DNA from: Primulina eburnea
Lineage: Eukaryota; Streptophyta; Magnoliopsida; Lamiales; Gesneriaceae
Direction: 5' to 3'
NCBI RefSeq assembly: GCF_022965805.1
Contig: NC_133102.1
Location: 5,092,885-5,156,884 of the forward strand
Length of the DNA stretch: 64,000 nt
In this document: one piece after another, positions 34,529 through 45,626 of the stretch
Position numbering within the stretch: position 1 is the first letter of the stretch
How the letters are laid out: each line of letters begins with the position of its first letter
Program-made: the position numbers and the translations under genes
Notes under the pieces: generated by a model
What the model saw: only the letters and a program-made list of their open reading frames with translations
What the model was told of the DNA's origin: nothing
Database searches by the model: none

Positions 34529-36142
34529 TGTGGGGACCCGGACGCTAATCTAGTTCTTAATCGTCATTGAGACTAATTAATCACTTATAATAAACAGGGT
34601 CTAAATTTTTTTTCTAAAATACACAGCGGGAACGTAATGTAATTAAATTCAAATTACATATTAAACATAACATACAATTATTGTATAATCTACAATAATC
34701 CGACTAGGTTCAACTACATATCAGTGCTGAATCCTAAGTTGCTTCAAAGCCCGGATCTCCACGCTATCTAGTCCAGCCTCGTACTCTTCTTGACCCTGAT
34801 CCTAGCCCACCTGTTGCCATGCACACATACAAACAAGACAACAGCCGGATAACTCCGGTGAGATATAAATATCCCAGTATAAATCATGTATACATGCAAT
34901 CATCTAAACCATATAATCGCATATAACAGACAATCATATCATATATCAAAGTCATGATATGAATCAATAACAAGAATAAATCATATTCTAAACATGTACC
35001 CTAATCCGGAACATAAATCCATATCAAGAATAAAGTCTATTCTAAGCATGTACCAATATCAGGAACATAATTCAACATCCATCAGAATCAATCAATCAGA
35101 CTGTCACTCAAACTCGTGACTCTACGTTTTAGACTAGACTCAATCCTAGCCTAGGGATCCCGGTTTCCAGACATTGGCATTCCATATCGACCAACAGTAA
35201 TAGAAAAGACTCCAGTTCTATCCACGTCGATATAGTATCGATCACCAGAAATAGAAGAAGCTCTGTTTCTATCCACATCAGTATAGTATCGATCACCAGT
35301 AATAGAAGAAACTCCGATTCTATCCACATCGATATAACATCGATCAACAGTAATAGAAGAAGTTATGATTCTATCCACATCGATACAATACTGATCACCA
35401 GTAATAGAAGGAGCTATAATTCTATCCACATCGATAGCCAATTATCCAGCGACAAACTATGGCACTTCCGCCAATACAATATCTCATGACATCGTGCAAT
35501 GTGCCCGTGGTACTCCTACCACTATCAGACACTTCTGTCACAAAATTACTCGTCTAACACCAGTTATCTATAATTCAAGAGAACAAGTATATCAATCAAC
35601 TCAATGCAAATATCAATGCAATAAGTAAAGTATGTGATTTAGGAAAACTCGAGTCAAACCTCACCCGAATTGTGCAATCCCAACTCAACATTAATTTATA
35701 CCTTTATCTTCTCGCTCAGAAGAAGAAGAAGAAGTCCCGACTCTATCTCGGTCCATTCCCAATCTGGTAATAACAATACCGAACAGATATAATATCAATA
35801 TTCAATTCAATACATGTTCTGATCACAATAAAATCTGATCAATGTCAATTGAGATACGATCTAATCCATATCGACGATATCACGATATAATCAAAATCAC
35901 TATCGAATCTGTTCAATATCAATCAACTGATGTTTCGACGGCATAACAATACAGTCTTGATAACCCCGTCAGTCCAAACATCACAGATATAATACCAGAA
36001 CTCATAATTAATGTCGTTACCAGTCATAATCTCAATAACCATACATATCTGATATGAGTTCTCAGTCAAATCGACTCCAAAAATCATAACAATTACATAA
36101 TCAGTCTATTCTTCGATCTGGCTTCGATTTTACGATGTCTAA
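34529..36142 (-). repeat. Left (3') LTR of the outer element, first part
   Basis: 1614 bases, nearly identical to 51060-52675. It continues at 47160-47773 after the nested insertion; joined, the LTR would be about 2228 bases against 2231 for the right LTR. Includes the 51-base minisatellite. Confidence 0.95.
35189..35436. repeat. 51-base minisatellite in the LTR (about 5 units)
   Basis: Unit of 51 bases around TTCTATCCACATCGATA, then ATCACCAGTAATAGAAG. Because 51 is a multiple of three, frames stay open on the minus strand, giving a repeated DRYYIDVDRIG-like peptide. The same array is in the right LTR at 51719-51966. Confidence 0.9.
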
Positions 36143-37690
36143 TGATCGAGCAAAACTTGCACAGTAAAATCCCCAATAAAAATATGATTTTGTATGCTCA
36201 AAATAAATCGCAAGTGCACGATGTCAAGTAATAGTATAGTGTATATGAATACGAGTATCGTTCCACTGGAGACTGTATTTAACAATTATTATTTTAGTTA
36301 TTAAAACTTTAGCGACGAAATTTGATTGTTTGTTTATAACTACTAAAATGCAAGAAAATTAAATAAACAAGTTCAACGATTAAATGATAAAATATGAATG
36401 CTAAACCAATGGATTAAATTTCAAATGATAAAAGAATTTGTTGGGACTTCTGGTTCACCTACCCCTTATTAATTAATTAATTCGTTCGATTGTGTTCTAC
36501 GCTTCCGACAGGATTTCCTATTCAATTGAACACGCTCTCTCGAGCTATGCCAAACTAATTCACTCAATGAAGTAATTAAATGTCTTTAATCATTTATCAA
36601 GAATGAACCGCATTTCGATTGATGAAATCCCCTAGTTTTCGACCCTAAGGACTATGACTATCGGCACGTATCCAATTTCATATGTCTATGCAAATTGTAG
36701 ATCCGCAGATTATACTACTCGATCCTATCACTAGTTATTCTCTCGAACTCACTCGTGATATAAAATTGTCGTAAGAGTTAGCTACGCTCAAACGACACAA
36801 TAAAAATCGTAATACAATCAAGAGCAACGCACAACTCAAAATATAAATTAATCAACTAAAAGTTTGGGGTAGGATCCCCTTCAATCCCAACAAATATGAA
36901 AGTTAGCTACTAGAATTCATAATTAAAATAAGCAAAACAATGTTTAAACAAAGAAAAATAAACTAGAAATACTAGGCGTGACGAAATCTGCGAAGAACGA
37001 TGCCCGGAAACCGTCGAATCTTCAATCCAAGTGCAAAAGCTCTCCCCAGAAATCCTTTTTGGCTCTCCAAATCTGTCTGAATCCTCTTCAAAAGTCGACC
37101 CATCCTTTTTTCCATAGCAACCCCCATCCAAAATAAGGTAAGAAATCGCGTCCAAAATTTTCCAAAAATAGGCGGCGCTCGGGCGGTAGAAAAGTACCGC
37201 TCGAGCGCCACACTCTCTGTAAGTTGCTGGACTTGTGCGGCATTCGCGCTCGGGCGGTAGAAATATACCGCTCGAGCGCCACACTCTCTGTCTTGGCCCT
37301 TTGTCTTCTCGCGCCCGGGCGGTATAAAAGTACCGCTCGGGCGCCAACTTTCTGTAACGATGGCTTCCGAAGACACCTTCTCGCGCTCGGGCGGTAGAAA
37401 ATCACCGCCCGAGCGCCAACGTTCTGTCTTGTTTCCTCGGCTGGTCTTCTGTGGCGCCCGGGCGGTAAATTTCTACCGCTCGGGCGCCAAGTATTCTGTC
37501 CAACTTCTTGGATTCCACATTTTTCTCCGCTTTCCGACCATTTTTCCTGCAGATTCACCACACACGAGTGAGACATGATAAAATGCCAATGATTACTCTA
37601 AAATGAACAAAATGTAGATGAAATGCATGCATGCACAATGCAAACACAACTAAAACTAATGCAATAAACACGTAAAAACACCACCTATCA
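36143..37690 (-). repeat. 3' LTR of the Athila-like element
   Basis: 1548 bases, TGATCGAG to CCTATCA on the plus strand. Differs from the other LTR at a handful of bases and by one palindromic module. Contains the five-module array at 37174-37489. Confidence 0.95.
37174..37489. repeat. Array of five palindromic modules in the Athila-like 3' LTR
   Basis: Modules at about 37174-37210, 37245-37280, 37311-37345, 37383-37419 and 37453-37489. Each is GGCGCTCGGGCGGTA or a close variant, a loop of roughly 4-7 bases, then TACCGCTCGGGCGCC, followed within 3-6 bases by a TTCTGT or CTCTGT tail. Spacing is about 70 bases. Variants swap GAG/GGG and CTC/CCC in the arms while pairing is mostly kept. Frames reading GARAVIFYRPSA through these modules are a by-product. 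Confidence 0.95.
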
Positions 37691-37705
37691 ACCCCCTCAT
37701 ACTAA
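37691..37705 (-). promoter_or_regulatory. Polypurine tract of the Athila-like element
   Basis: On the minus strand TAGTATGAGGGGGT directly precedes the 3' LTR start TGATAGG, as needed to prime plus-strand DNA synthesis. Confidence 0.8.
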
Positions 37706-39080
37706 CCTTTTGCTTGCCCTCAAGCAAAACAGGTTAAAGCACGAGACCCTAAACAAACACAACAAAAATAAAAGACTCAAACAAGAACTAACCAACATAA
37801 GTCAATGTTAATGGTGAGTTAACAACTTTTATGCTCATGCCTCAGTGAAATTTCCACATACACATCATAATCAAGTCAAATCACAAACGAATACTCATTC
37901 TCATCTACACATAAATCTTGACACTAATTTGAACGTGTGTGTGTGTCATGATGGGTCTAGTCATTCGTACTTCAAATAGATCAATCATCAAATCATGCGA
38001 ATCACTCAATTAACACTTCAATACAAGTCTCACTAGCATGCACCCCCGTGTCCATTCATCACTAACCATCATTTGAACTTTATTAAATTCTTAAGTGCAG
38101 ACAAGAGTGTCGAAAAGAAGGAAAGTAAGCTCAAGTGGCTAAAAGTTGGGAGTACACCGATCATTTTCATTGTGCACTTGTCAAGACTTTTCGTCTGACT
38201 TTCCTCGTCTCCTTACATCTCCAACTTTTAGCCTAGGAATAGATTTTCATTCCTTTTATTTCGGCTCCCCCCTCACCTTACATCTCCTTTTTCTTTTTTC
38301 TTTTTTTTTTCTTTTTTTTTTTTTGCTCAAAGTTCTTTTTGCAAGTAACTTTGTTATTTCAACATGTTGATGCACAATTTTCACACGTGTACTCCCTAGG
38401 CTAAGAATATATGACTTTGGATTATAGCTGGTTAGGAGTAAGATATTTGAATTTAGTGCATTGAAAAGGAGGTATATGTAAAGTTCAAGGCAAATCAAAT
38501 TCTCTATTCAAGGTCTCAATCAGTGACTTATTTCCACGGGTTTACATGCCAAATCAACTCATAAATGATGTCTTTCAAGTTAACACACAAGACCATCAAA
38601 TGTCACCATTCTTCCTACAAAATTCTAGTCCCCACACATATGTGCTCAAAAAGTTCAAAATTTGTACCAAAATTCATGTTTCAACAATCAAGAGTATCAT
38701 TCATGAAGTGACCCACGCAATATTTTTGTATATTATCAGTTCAACATCATCATTGGCGCATAAATTATGTCTTCTCACCATAAACGACACTAGACAACAT
38801 AAATGCAACGAATAACTAAGCAACCATAACAATCTACCCCCCCTCATACTAGAGTTGTGCAATGCCCTCATTGCACAAAACGAAACAGACATTAAAAATA
38901 AAACAACTCATGAATGGAAATGCAAACATAGAAATGCAAACACAAATATGCAAACACAAATGCAGACTAAATAAACATGAAAGGTAATAAACATGCAAGA
39001 CGGAAACAATGATAAGAAAGAAAAACAGAAAATCGGTAACGGGAAAAAAATTGCGAAGTAGGGGAAACAGTAAACTCCCC
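37706..39080 (-). other. 3' non-coding region of the Athila-like element
   Basis: No domain-bearing frame. It carries a pyrimidine tract (38280-38325) and, at about 38838-38856, a second copy of the polypurine-tract neighbourhood: AGTATGAGGGGGGG preceded by a GAGGGCA block, as at 37691-37725. Confidence 0.6.
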
Positions 39081-39083
39081 TGA

Positions 39084-40343
39084 TCAAGGCTCATCCTCGT
39101 CATGTTCCGGCGGTTGCACTCCGGCGGCACCCCCGTGCTGGTGATAATCATACTGGAACTGGAATGGGGGAGGAGGTAGCGGAGACGGCGGCACGGTCGA
39201 TGGGTCAACGCCCCCTTGCACAAGCAGCGATCGCATCATGGAGTCAATGTGAGACAGATGGTCGGTGACATACGAGTTGAACTGCCCTTGATGCGTTTGG
39301 AAGGTGAGATTCTCGGCCATCATATCGGTGTGAGTTCGCCGGCGGGGTGGTGGTGGACGGCGGCGTGGAGCGGCGGCGCTAGAGCCACCTAAATTTTCCT
39401 CCTCAGTGGGGAAGTCAATCTGTCGCTTCGCATACTTTCGCTTATCGTCTTCGATGGTAATCGGCTTCATGGGTTGAATCCACTCCTCGTCGTCCCGGAA
39501 TAGAACTCCCGCCCGGGCACACAACTCGGAGATAATTGTCGGGAAGAATAGACCGACGTGACTGTTGCGAGCACACAACATGATTTGAGAGTAGATAAGT
39601 GTGCCCACATTCACGTCGTAGCCGTGAGTTAACGCAAAAAAGAGAACCGCTCGTTCCTTTTGGACCTCGCTCTTATGCGATACCGGCATCATCCGTCGGG
39701 CTACAAATAAGTACCACATGGCAGCGTCAACGGTCAAGAATTTCTCGTCGAAACAGCTCGGCGGTCCGCCCACTGGTTTCCACATCGCACCCGCACCCGG
39801 ATGGCATAGTGCGGTGATAATCAAGTCATAGTTCGGGTCAGCAGCTAAAGCCTCAAAACGAGAGTTGTCGACCTCCGTCGTTTCCAACAGTGCATTGATA
39901 GTTGCCGAGTCACACGGGACGTGTACACCTCGAACAAACACCGTCCCATTTCTCCCCTCCACAGCATTCGCGTAAAATTCACGCACCACCGAAACTACCG
40001 CCGCCTTAGGATGATTGGAAAAAGTTTCCCATCCGCGCCGTTCCAATTCTATCCGAGGTCCTAGGTGCCTATCGGCAGTTTCTTTTCTAAATCCCCTCTC
40101 TACTATCGGATTTCTATTCATCTTGGCATGCTCATACCTGGCCCGAGCTTCTTCACTAACAAAGCGATGCCTATCAAAAGTCGAAGAAGAGGAAGAAGCG
40201 GAAGTACCTCTTTGTTTCTTCTTTGGAGCCATAGTAGTGGATGAGAGAGATTTTGGGGAAATCGGAGAAGATGACGCTTGAATTCCGAAGGATGAGCTTG
40301 CCCACGATGCTTGAGTCTTGATGGTAGGAGAGATTGCCTGCAA
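39084..40343 (-). CDS. Third ORF of the Athila-like element (plant transposon protein domain)
   Basis: 419 residues, uninterrupted, downstream of pol in the sense direction, where some Athila/Calypso elements carry an env-like frame. The central part (NRNPIVERGF, ERRGWETFSNHPKAAVVSVV, then VRGVHVPCDSATINALLET, about residues 75-170) matches the putative plant transposon protein domain often annotated on plant retroelement ORFs. A basic Ser/Lys-rich N terminus is followed by this globular domain and a Pro-rich C terminus (RRRPPPPRRR, then a PPSPLPPPPF stretch). No signal peptide or membrane segment is seen, so an envelope function is not supported. Two palindromic modules lie 107-206 bases upstream of its ATG. 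Confidence 0.8.
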   Translation of the reverse strand: MQAISPTIKTQASWASSSFGIQASSSPISPKSLSSTTMAPKKKQRGTSASSSSSTFDRHRFVSEEARARYEHAKMNRNPIVERGFRKETADRHLGPRIELERRGWETFSNHPKAAVVSVVREFYANAVEGRNGTVFVRGVHVPCDSATINALLETTEVDNSRFEALAADPNYDLIITALCHPGAGAMWKPVGGPPSCFDEKFLTVDAAMWYLFVARRMMPVSHKSEVQKERAVLFFALTHGYDVNVGTLIYSQIMLCARNSHVGLFFPTIISELCARAGVLFRDDEEWIQPMKPITIEDDKRKYAKRQIDFPTEEENLGGSSAAAPRRRPPPPRRRTHTDMMAENLTFQTHQGQFNSYVTDHLSHIDSMMRSLLVQGGVDPSTVPPSPLPPPPFQFQYDYHQHGGAAGVQPPEHDEDEP

Positions 40344-40449
40344 GAAGATGAGAGGAGAGTGAAAGGGGGTTAGGGATTGAGAGGAGTAATTTGGGAAATT
40401 TCGTGCAGAATGGGAAGGGGAAAGGGGAATTCGCGCTTATTAAAGCGGT

Positions 40450-40549
40450 CGCGCTCGAGCGGTAAAAAGTTACCGCTCGAGCGCCAACCGTCTGGAATCC
40501 AAAGTGAGTTGCGCGCTCGAGCGGTACAAAAATACCGCCCGAGCGCCAA
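40450..40549. repeat. Two palindromic modules upstream of the third ORF
   Basis: 40450-40486 (GCGCTCGAGCGGTAA, loop, TTACCGCTCGAGCGCC) and 40512-40549 (GCGCTCGAGCGGTA, loop, TACCGCCCGAGCGCC), each with a tail (CGTCTGG and TTTCTGTCCC). They lie between the end of pol and the third ORF, in the same sense orientation as the LTR modules. Confidence 0.95.
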
Positions 40550-40687
40550 CTTTCTGTCCCGAATCACACATTTTTTTTTTTTTTGAATAAAAACATGAAA
40601 TAACACTAAAATCAAATTGAATGCAAGATGAAGGGAAAGAAAAAATAGTTCTCAATTTATAGTCGAGAGCTTGACTGTCGGTCCGTC

Positions 40688-43501
40688 TCAGTTCGGATGA
40701 TCTTGGAACCGTGTGATTCCAAGTTGTGGCTCAACTGTGCCACCCATGTAGTGCTTGAGGCGCTGGGCATTGACCGTGAATGTCCCGTCCTTCCCATCTT
40801 TCAATTCGACAGCTCCCGATGGATGAACTTTCGAGATCACGAATGGACCGGACCATCGCGACTTCAATTTACCGGGAAACAAGCGCAACCGGGAGTTGTA
40901 GAGCAGAACACTTTCACCCTCCTTAAACTCTCTCTCGATGATTCTCTTGTCATGCGCCTTTTTGGTTTTTTCCTTGTAAGACAGTGCAAGATCGTAAGCC
41001 AAATTCCGGAACTCCTCCAATTGGTCCAACTGAAGCAAACGCTGTTCACCTGCATCAGTAAAATTAAAGTTTAGCGCTTTTGTGGCCCAGTATGCTCGAT
41101 GCTCTAACTCAACAGGTAGATGACATGCTTTACCAAACAAAAGCCTATACGGTGTAGTGCCTATAGGTGTTTTGAAAGCAGTCCTATACGCCCAAAGAGC
41201 ATCATCTAACCTCACCGACCAATCTTTCCTACTGACACCTACTACTTTCTCCAAAATTCGCTTAATCTCACGATTCGACACTTCCACTTGACCACTCGTC
41301 TGTGGGTGATAAGGGGTAGAGATTTTATGTGTGACACCATATTTGCTCAAAAGTTTTTCAAAGAGTTTGTTGCAAAAATGAGTGCCACCATCACTAATGA
41401 TTGCTTGTGGTGTTCCAAAGCGGTTAAAAATGTTTTTCTTCAAAAATTTTAGAACCACTTGAGCATCATTAGTGGCGTATGCTTCCGCCTCTACCCACTT
41501 AGACACATAATCCACCGCCACCAAAATGTATTTTTTCGTGGAAGAACTGGGAAACGGTCCCATGAAATCTATCCCCCATACATCAAAAACCTCACACTCA
41601 ATGATATTATTTAAAGGCATTTCGTGACGGTTAGAGATGTTACCTGACCGTTGGCATTTATCACAATGTAGCACATAAGAACGAGCATCTTTAAAGAGGG
41701 TTGGCCAATAAAAGCCATATTCGAGTACCTTAGACGCCGTCCTCGTTGGTCCAAAGTGACCACCTACCTCACGATCATGGCAATGGTTGAGAATCTTATA
41801 AAACTCTTCCTCCGCAACACACCGTCTTATCATGGAATCTGCACAAATCTTAAACAAGAACGGTTCCTCCCAAAAATAGTATTTCACGTCAGAAAAGAAT
41901 TTCTTTCGTTGGTGAAAAGATAGGTTTGGTGGAGGTGTGCCTGTGACAAGATAGTTAGCGAAATTTGCATACCATGGACAATTTCTCACCTCAAATAGTT
42001 GCTCATCCGGGAACCAATCATTGATAGCATGCTCAACAGAATCATTACAAATACATTCTAATCTAGACAAATGATCTGCTACCACATTCTCAACACCCTT
42101 CTTGTCCTTGATCTCTAAATCAAACTCTTGCAACAATAATATCCACCGAAGTAAGCGTGGCTTTGCATCTTTTTTAGCAAGTAAATATTTGAGGGCCGAA
42201 TGATCAGTGAAAACAATTATTTTGGACAAAACAAGGTATGAATGAAATTTGTCAAGTGCAAACACTACGGCTAATAATTCCTTCTCAGTTGTTGCGTAAT
42301 TTAATTGAGCCTCATCTAAGGTCTTACTTGCATAGTAGATTGTATGAAATACCTTGTTTTGTCGCTGGCCAAGCACGGCCCCCACTGCAGTGTCGCTGGC
42401 GTCGCACATTATCTCGAAAGGTAGATCCCAATCCGGTGCCACCAAGACAGGAGCCGTCACCAAGCGCTCCTTCAGATTCTCATATGCCTGTAAACAGTCA
42501 GAAGTGAAATCAAATGGCACATCTTTCATAAGTAAAGAAGAGAGAGGTTTTGCAATTTTTGAAAAATCTTTTATGAAACGCCGATAAAAACCGGCGTGGC
42601 CTAGAAAACTTCTAACTCCCTTTATGGACGCCGGAGGTGGTAACTTCTTGATGACTTCCACTTTCGCCTTGTCCACCTCTATCCCGTGCTCCGAAATCTT
42701 GTGCCCTAGGACAATGCCCTCTTGTACCATGAAATGGCACTTTTCCCAATTGACCACCAAGTTGGTTTCTTCGCACCTCATCAACACCACCTGCAAGTTC
42801 TGCAAACAGTCATCAAAAGACGGTCCGAAAATAGAGAAGTCATCCATAAATATTTCAAGAAAAATTTCTATCATATCATGGAATATAGCGGTCATGCAAC
42901 GTTGAAAGGTGGCGGGTGCATTACACAAACCAAAGAGCATTCTTCTAAAAGCAAAAGTGCCATAAGGACAAGTGAAAGTGGTTTTCTCTTGGTCCTCGGG
43001 CGCAATCATGATTTGGTTATACCCAGAATACCCATCTAAAAAACAATAAAACTCATGACCCGCTAACCTCTCAAGCATTTGATCAATAAAAGGGAGGGGA
43101 AAGTGGTCTTTTCGGGTGGCATCATTCAATTTCCTATAGTCAATGCATACACGCCATCCCGTGACAGTCCTGGTGGGTATTAGTTCATTCTTATCATTTG
43201 TAATCACAGTAATACCACCCTTCTTTGGCACACATTGAACAGGACTTATCCATGCACTATCAGATATAGGATAGATAATACCTGCATCGAGAAGCTTAAT
43301 CGTCTCAGCTTTCACTACCTCTTGCATATTAGGATTCAATCTTCGCTGAGGTTGCACAAGAGGTGAGTACTTGTCTTCCATCAATATCTTGTGCATGCAG
43401 ACTGAGGGATTGATCCCTTTGATATCCGCCACCTTCCATGCAAATGCGCCCTTGTGCGCTTTTAGAACCTCCACTAGTTTGGCTTCCATCACATCTGTCA
43501 A
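40688..43501 (-). CDS. Pol of the Athila-like element: RT, RNase H, integrase
   Basis: 937 residues in one frame. Reverse transcriptase with [13 protein letters not shown] and the FMDD catalytic box ([10 protein letters not shown]); RNase H starting [17 protein letters not shown]; integrase with an HHCC zinc finger ([13 protein letters not shown], then CDKCQRSGN), the D-D-E core ([37 protein letters not shown]) and a GPY/F-like [11 protein letters not shown] near the end. The frame is open a little before the first ATG ([12 protein letters not shown]), showing that pol once continued from the upstream protease. A deletion at about 43525 put the two frames out of register, so pol is no longer fused to gag-protease. 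No downstream stop inside the domains. Confidence 0.95.
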   Translation of the reverse strand: MTDVMEAKLVEVLKAHKGAFAWKVADIKGINPSVCMHKILMEDKYSPLVQPQRRLNPNMQEVVKAETIKLLDAGIIYPISDSAWISPVQCVPKKGGITVITNDKNELIPTRTVTGWRVCIDYRKLNDATRKDHFPLPFIDQMLERLAGHEFYCFLDGYSGYNQIMIAPEDQEKTTFTCPYGTFAFRRMLFGLCNAPATFQRCMTAIFHDMIEIFLEIFMDDFSIFGPSFDDCLQNLQVVLMRCEETNLVVNWEKCHFMVQEGIVLGHKISEHGIEVDKAKVEVIKKLPPPASIKGVRSFLGHAGFYRRFIKDFSKIAKPLSSLLMKDVPFDFTSDCLQAYENLKERLVTAPVLVAPDWDLPFEIMCDASDTAVGAVLGQRQNKVFHTIYYASKTLDEAQLNYATTEKELLAVVFALDKFHSYLVLSKIIVFTDHSALKYLLAKKDAKPRLLRWILLLQEFDLEIKDKKGVENVVADHLSRLECICNDSVEHAINDWFPDEQLFEVRNCPWYANFANYLVTGTPPPNLSFHQRKKFFSDVKYYFWEEPFLFKICADSMIRRCVAEEEFYKILNHCHDREVGGHFGPTRTASKVLEYGFYWPTLFKDARSYVLHCDKCQRSGNISNRHEMPLNNIIECEVFDVWGIDFMGPFPSSSTKKYILVAVDYVSKWVEAEAYATNDAQVVLKFLKKNIFNRFGTPQAIISDGGTHFCNKLFEKLLSKYGVTHKISTPYHPQTSGQVEVSNREIKRILEKVVGVSRKDWSVRLDDALWAYRTAFKTPIGTTPYRLLFGKACHLPVELEHRAYWATKALNFNFTDAGEQRLLQLDQLEEFRNLAYDLALSYKEKTKKAHDKRIIEREFKEGESVLLYNSRLRLFPGKLKSRWSGPFVISKVHPSGAVELKDGKDGTFTVNAQRLKHYMGGTVEPQLGITRFQDHPN

Positions 43502-45503
43502 AGCGGCAGAAATAATGACAGGTAATGTCCACTTTCACTAGCACATCCTCAATCACTCCGCGGGGGTACTTGACAGACCTGTCAGCCAGTTGTAAAGACA
43601 TCCTCGTCGGCTTAGGCTCTCCTAATCCGAGTTTCCTGAAAACAGATAAGGGCATCAGATTAATACTTGCACCAAGATCACACAACGCTTTACGAAAAAC
43701 ATCACCAATCATGCAAGGGATAGAAAAACTCCCTGGGTCTTTTAGTTTCGGTGGGATTTTGTTTTGCACCAAAGCAGAGCAACTCTCAGTCAAGTTCACT
43801 GTCATGTGATCCTCCAATTTTCGCTTGTTAGCTAAGATGTCCTTTAAGAATTTGGCATAACTAGGCATTTGCATTAAAGCATCGGCAAAGGGAATATTGA
43901 TATGCAATTTTTTAAACACCTCAAGAAATTTACCGAATTGTGCATCTAGTTTTGCCTTTTTCAATGCTGCGGGGAAAGGCGGGGGGATAACAATCTTAGG
44001 ATGTGCCGTGGGTGCTGGTGTAGAGTTAGATGACTTACCTTTTGACGCCTCAGCATGCTCATCCGATACTTGGTTTTTCTCTTTCTCTCTAGGCTCCAAA
44101 ATCTTTCCACTCTTCAACTCAATGGCCTTCACTTGCTCTTTTGGATTAGTTTCGGTGTTGCTTGGCAAGGTGCCCGGCTCTCGATTTGCTATCATCTTGG
44201 CCAATTGCCCAATCTGAGTTTCGAGCCCCTTAATCGACGCATCTTGATTTTGAAGTCTAGTTTCAGTGGATGAAATAAACTTAGACATCATTTGCTCCAA
44301 GTTGGACTTTTCTTCTCTAGGAGGATCGGATCTGTACATTGGTTGTTTGCCATATTGTTGTCCTCCTTGCGGTCTAGTTTGACTGTTTTGACCGCCCCAT
44401 GAGAAGTTAGGATGTTGCCTCCACCCAGGATTGTATGTGTTCGAATAAGGGTCATGCCTTGGGCGGTTTTGGACTCCTACTTGATGCACCGGTGCTCCTT
44501 CGGGCACATAGAATGGATTGTCATCTTGACAGTCTTTCACATAGTGCTCACCCCCACATTTCTCACAGAATACCTCTTGCAAACGCATAGCCGTGCCACC
44601 CATGTTCAAGCCATCCAGTTTCCTGTTTAACACATCAAGTTGTGCAGTAATAGCAGATAAATCAGTTACCTGGTGAATCCCTACACTTTTCCGTTGATTG
44701 TTCCTGTCAGATTGAGGGTGATAACTGCTAGCAGCCATCTCCTCCAGTAGCTCATACCCTTCCTCAGCAGTTTTTCTCAATAGATTTCCACAAGCAGCAG
44801 CATCTATCATAGTACGATTAGGAGTGAGCAAGCCATAATAGAAGGTTTGAACGACTAACCCAAGTGGCAACTCGTGATGTGGGCATCTTCGTAATAGGTC
44901 TTTGAAACGCTCCCATGCCTCATATAGTGACTCTTGATCGAACTGAGCAAATATTGTGATGTCTGCCCGCAGCTTCATGGTCTTCGATGGAGGAAAGTAT
45001 TTGATGAGAAACGCCTTCGCCATGTCCTCCCATGTAGCTATCGAACCTACAGGTAAACAATTCAACCAAGCTTTAGCTTTATCACGCAAAGAGAAAGGAA
45101 ATAAACGCAGTCTAACAGCATCATCAGAAACTCCATTAAATTTAAAAGTATCGCAAATCTCAAGAAAATCCGCGATGTGTGTGTTTGGATCGTCCACAGC
45201 AGTTCCTCCAAATTGGACGGTGTTCTGAATCATCTGGATAATGGCTGGTTTTATTTCGAATTGGTTTGCCCGCACAATCGGCCTCACAATGCTGGGGCGT
45301 GCACCATCCAAAGAAGGTTGGGCATACTCTAACATGGGTATGCGGCGTGGCATCTCAATTCGTCTCTCGTTTTGGCGCTCCGCCTCCTGCTCTGGCTCGT
45401 GCCTCTCCATCAGTTCCTTAAGTCTTTGCTGTTGTCTTCGCCTGCGGAAAGTCCTTTCAATTTCAGGGTCACACTCAGGCTCCAAGTCAAGTGACTTTGG
45501 CAT
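43329..45503 (-). CDS. Gag-protease of the Athila-like element (3' end frameshifted)
   Basis: ORF of 724 residues. Retrotransposon gag domain in the N-terminal third ([20 protein letters not shown], then [19 protein letters not shown]), one zinc-knuckle-like [13 protein letters not shown], a Gln/Arg-rich linker, and an aspartic protease start with [19 protein letters not shown]. After VLVKVD (about 43530) the sequence jumps directly to the LPVII region just before RT, but out of frame, so the last ~65 residues are nonsense. The missing part includes the rest of the protease and the linker to RT. Confidence 0.92.
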   Translation of the reverse strand: MPKSLDLEPECDPEIERTFRRRRQQQRLKELMERHEPEQEAERQNERRIEMPRRIPMLEYAQPSLDGARPSIVRPIVRANQFEIKPAIIQMIQNTVQFGGTAVDDPNTHIADFLEICDTFKFNGVSDDAVRLRLFPFSLRDKAKAWLNCLPVGSIATWEDMAKAFLIKYFPPSKTMKLRADITIFAQFDQESLYEAWERFKDLLRRCPHHELPLGLVVQTFYYGLLTPNRTMIDAAACGNLLRKTAEEGYELLEEMAASSYHPQSDRNNQRKSVGIHQVTDLSAITAQLDVLNRKLDGLNMGGTAMRLQEVFCEKCGGEHYVKDCQDDNPFYVPEGAPVHQVGVQNRPRHDPYSNTYNPGWRQHPNFSWGGQNSQTRPQGGQQYGKQPMYRSDPPREEKSNLEQMMSKFISSTETRLQNQDASIKGLETQIGQLAKMIANREPGTLPSNTETNPKEQVKAIELKSGKILEPREKEKNQVSDEHAEASKGKSSNSTPAPTAHPKIVIPPPFPAALKKAKLDAQFGKFLEVFKKLHINIPFADALMQMPSYAKFLKDILANKRKLEDHMTVNLTESCSALVQNKIPPKLKDPGSFSIPCMIGDVFRKALCDLGASINLMPLSVFRKLGLGEPKPTRMSLQLADRSVKYPRGVIEDVLVKVDITCHYFCRFDRCDGSQTSGGSKSAQGRICMEGGGYQRDQSLSLHAQDIDGRQVLTSCATSAKIES

Positions 45504-45602
45504 GCACCGGAAGAGATATCTGAATTAAAATATGGAGTGTTAGTTCGGTAAAAATAAAATACACTAAAGAAAATAACTAAAAATATAATTATAGATTAAC
45601 AG

Positions 45603-45620
45603 TCCCAGGCGACGGCGCCA
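45603..45620 (-). promoter_or_regulatory. Primer-binding site of the Athila-like element (tRNA-Asp type)
   Basis: Minus strand TGGCGCCGTCGCCTGGGA, six bases from the LTR end, is close to the complement of the tRNA-Asp 3' end that Athila-type elements use (assignment from memory). Confidence 0.75.
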
Positions 45621-45626
45621 AAAACT

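Noticed and set aside
35129..35441. Open frames of 72 and 96 codons with a repeated DRYYIDVDRIG peptide
   Set aside because: Explained by the 51-base minisatellite in the LTR; both frames overlap the same repeat, and the same array is in the partner LTR.
37174..37489. Regularly spaced palindromic repeats resembling a CRISPR array
   Set aside because: Plant nuclear DNA inside an LTR; repeats vary, spacers are similar to each other and end in a common tail, and no cas genes are present.
36910..37578. Several overlapping open frames of 70-160 codons with repeated GARAVIFYRPSA-like peptides (also at 46456-47042, 47386-47702 and 52906-53230)
   Set aside because: They are readings through the palindromic modules on both strands. 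Composition and repetition come from the DNA palindromes, and no start context or conserved domain supports a protein.
39084..40343. Envelope protein for the third ORF of the Athila-like element
   Set aside because: The position fits, but there is no signal peptide, membrane segment or glycoprotein-like feature; the visible domain is the plant transposon protein type.
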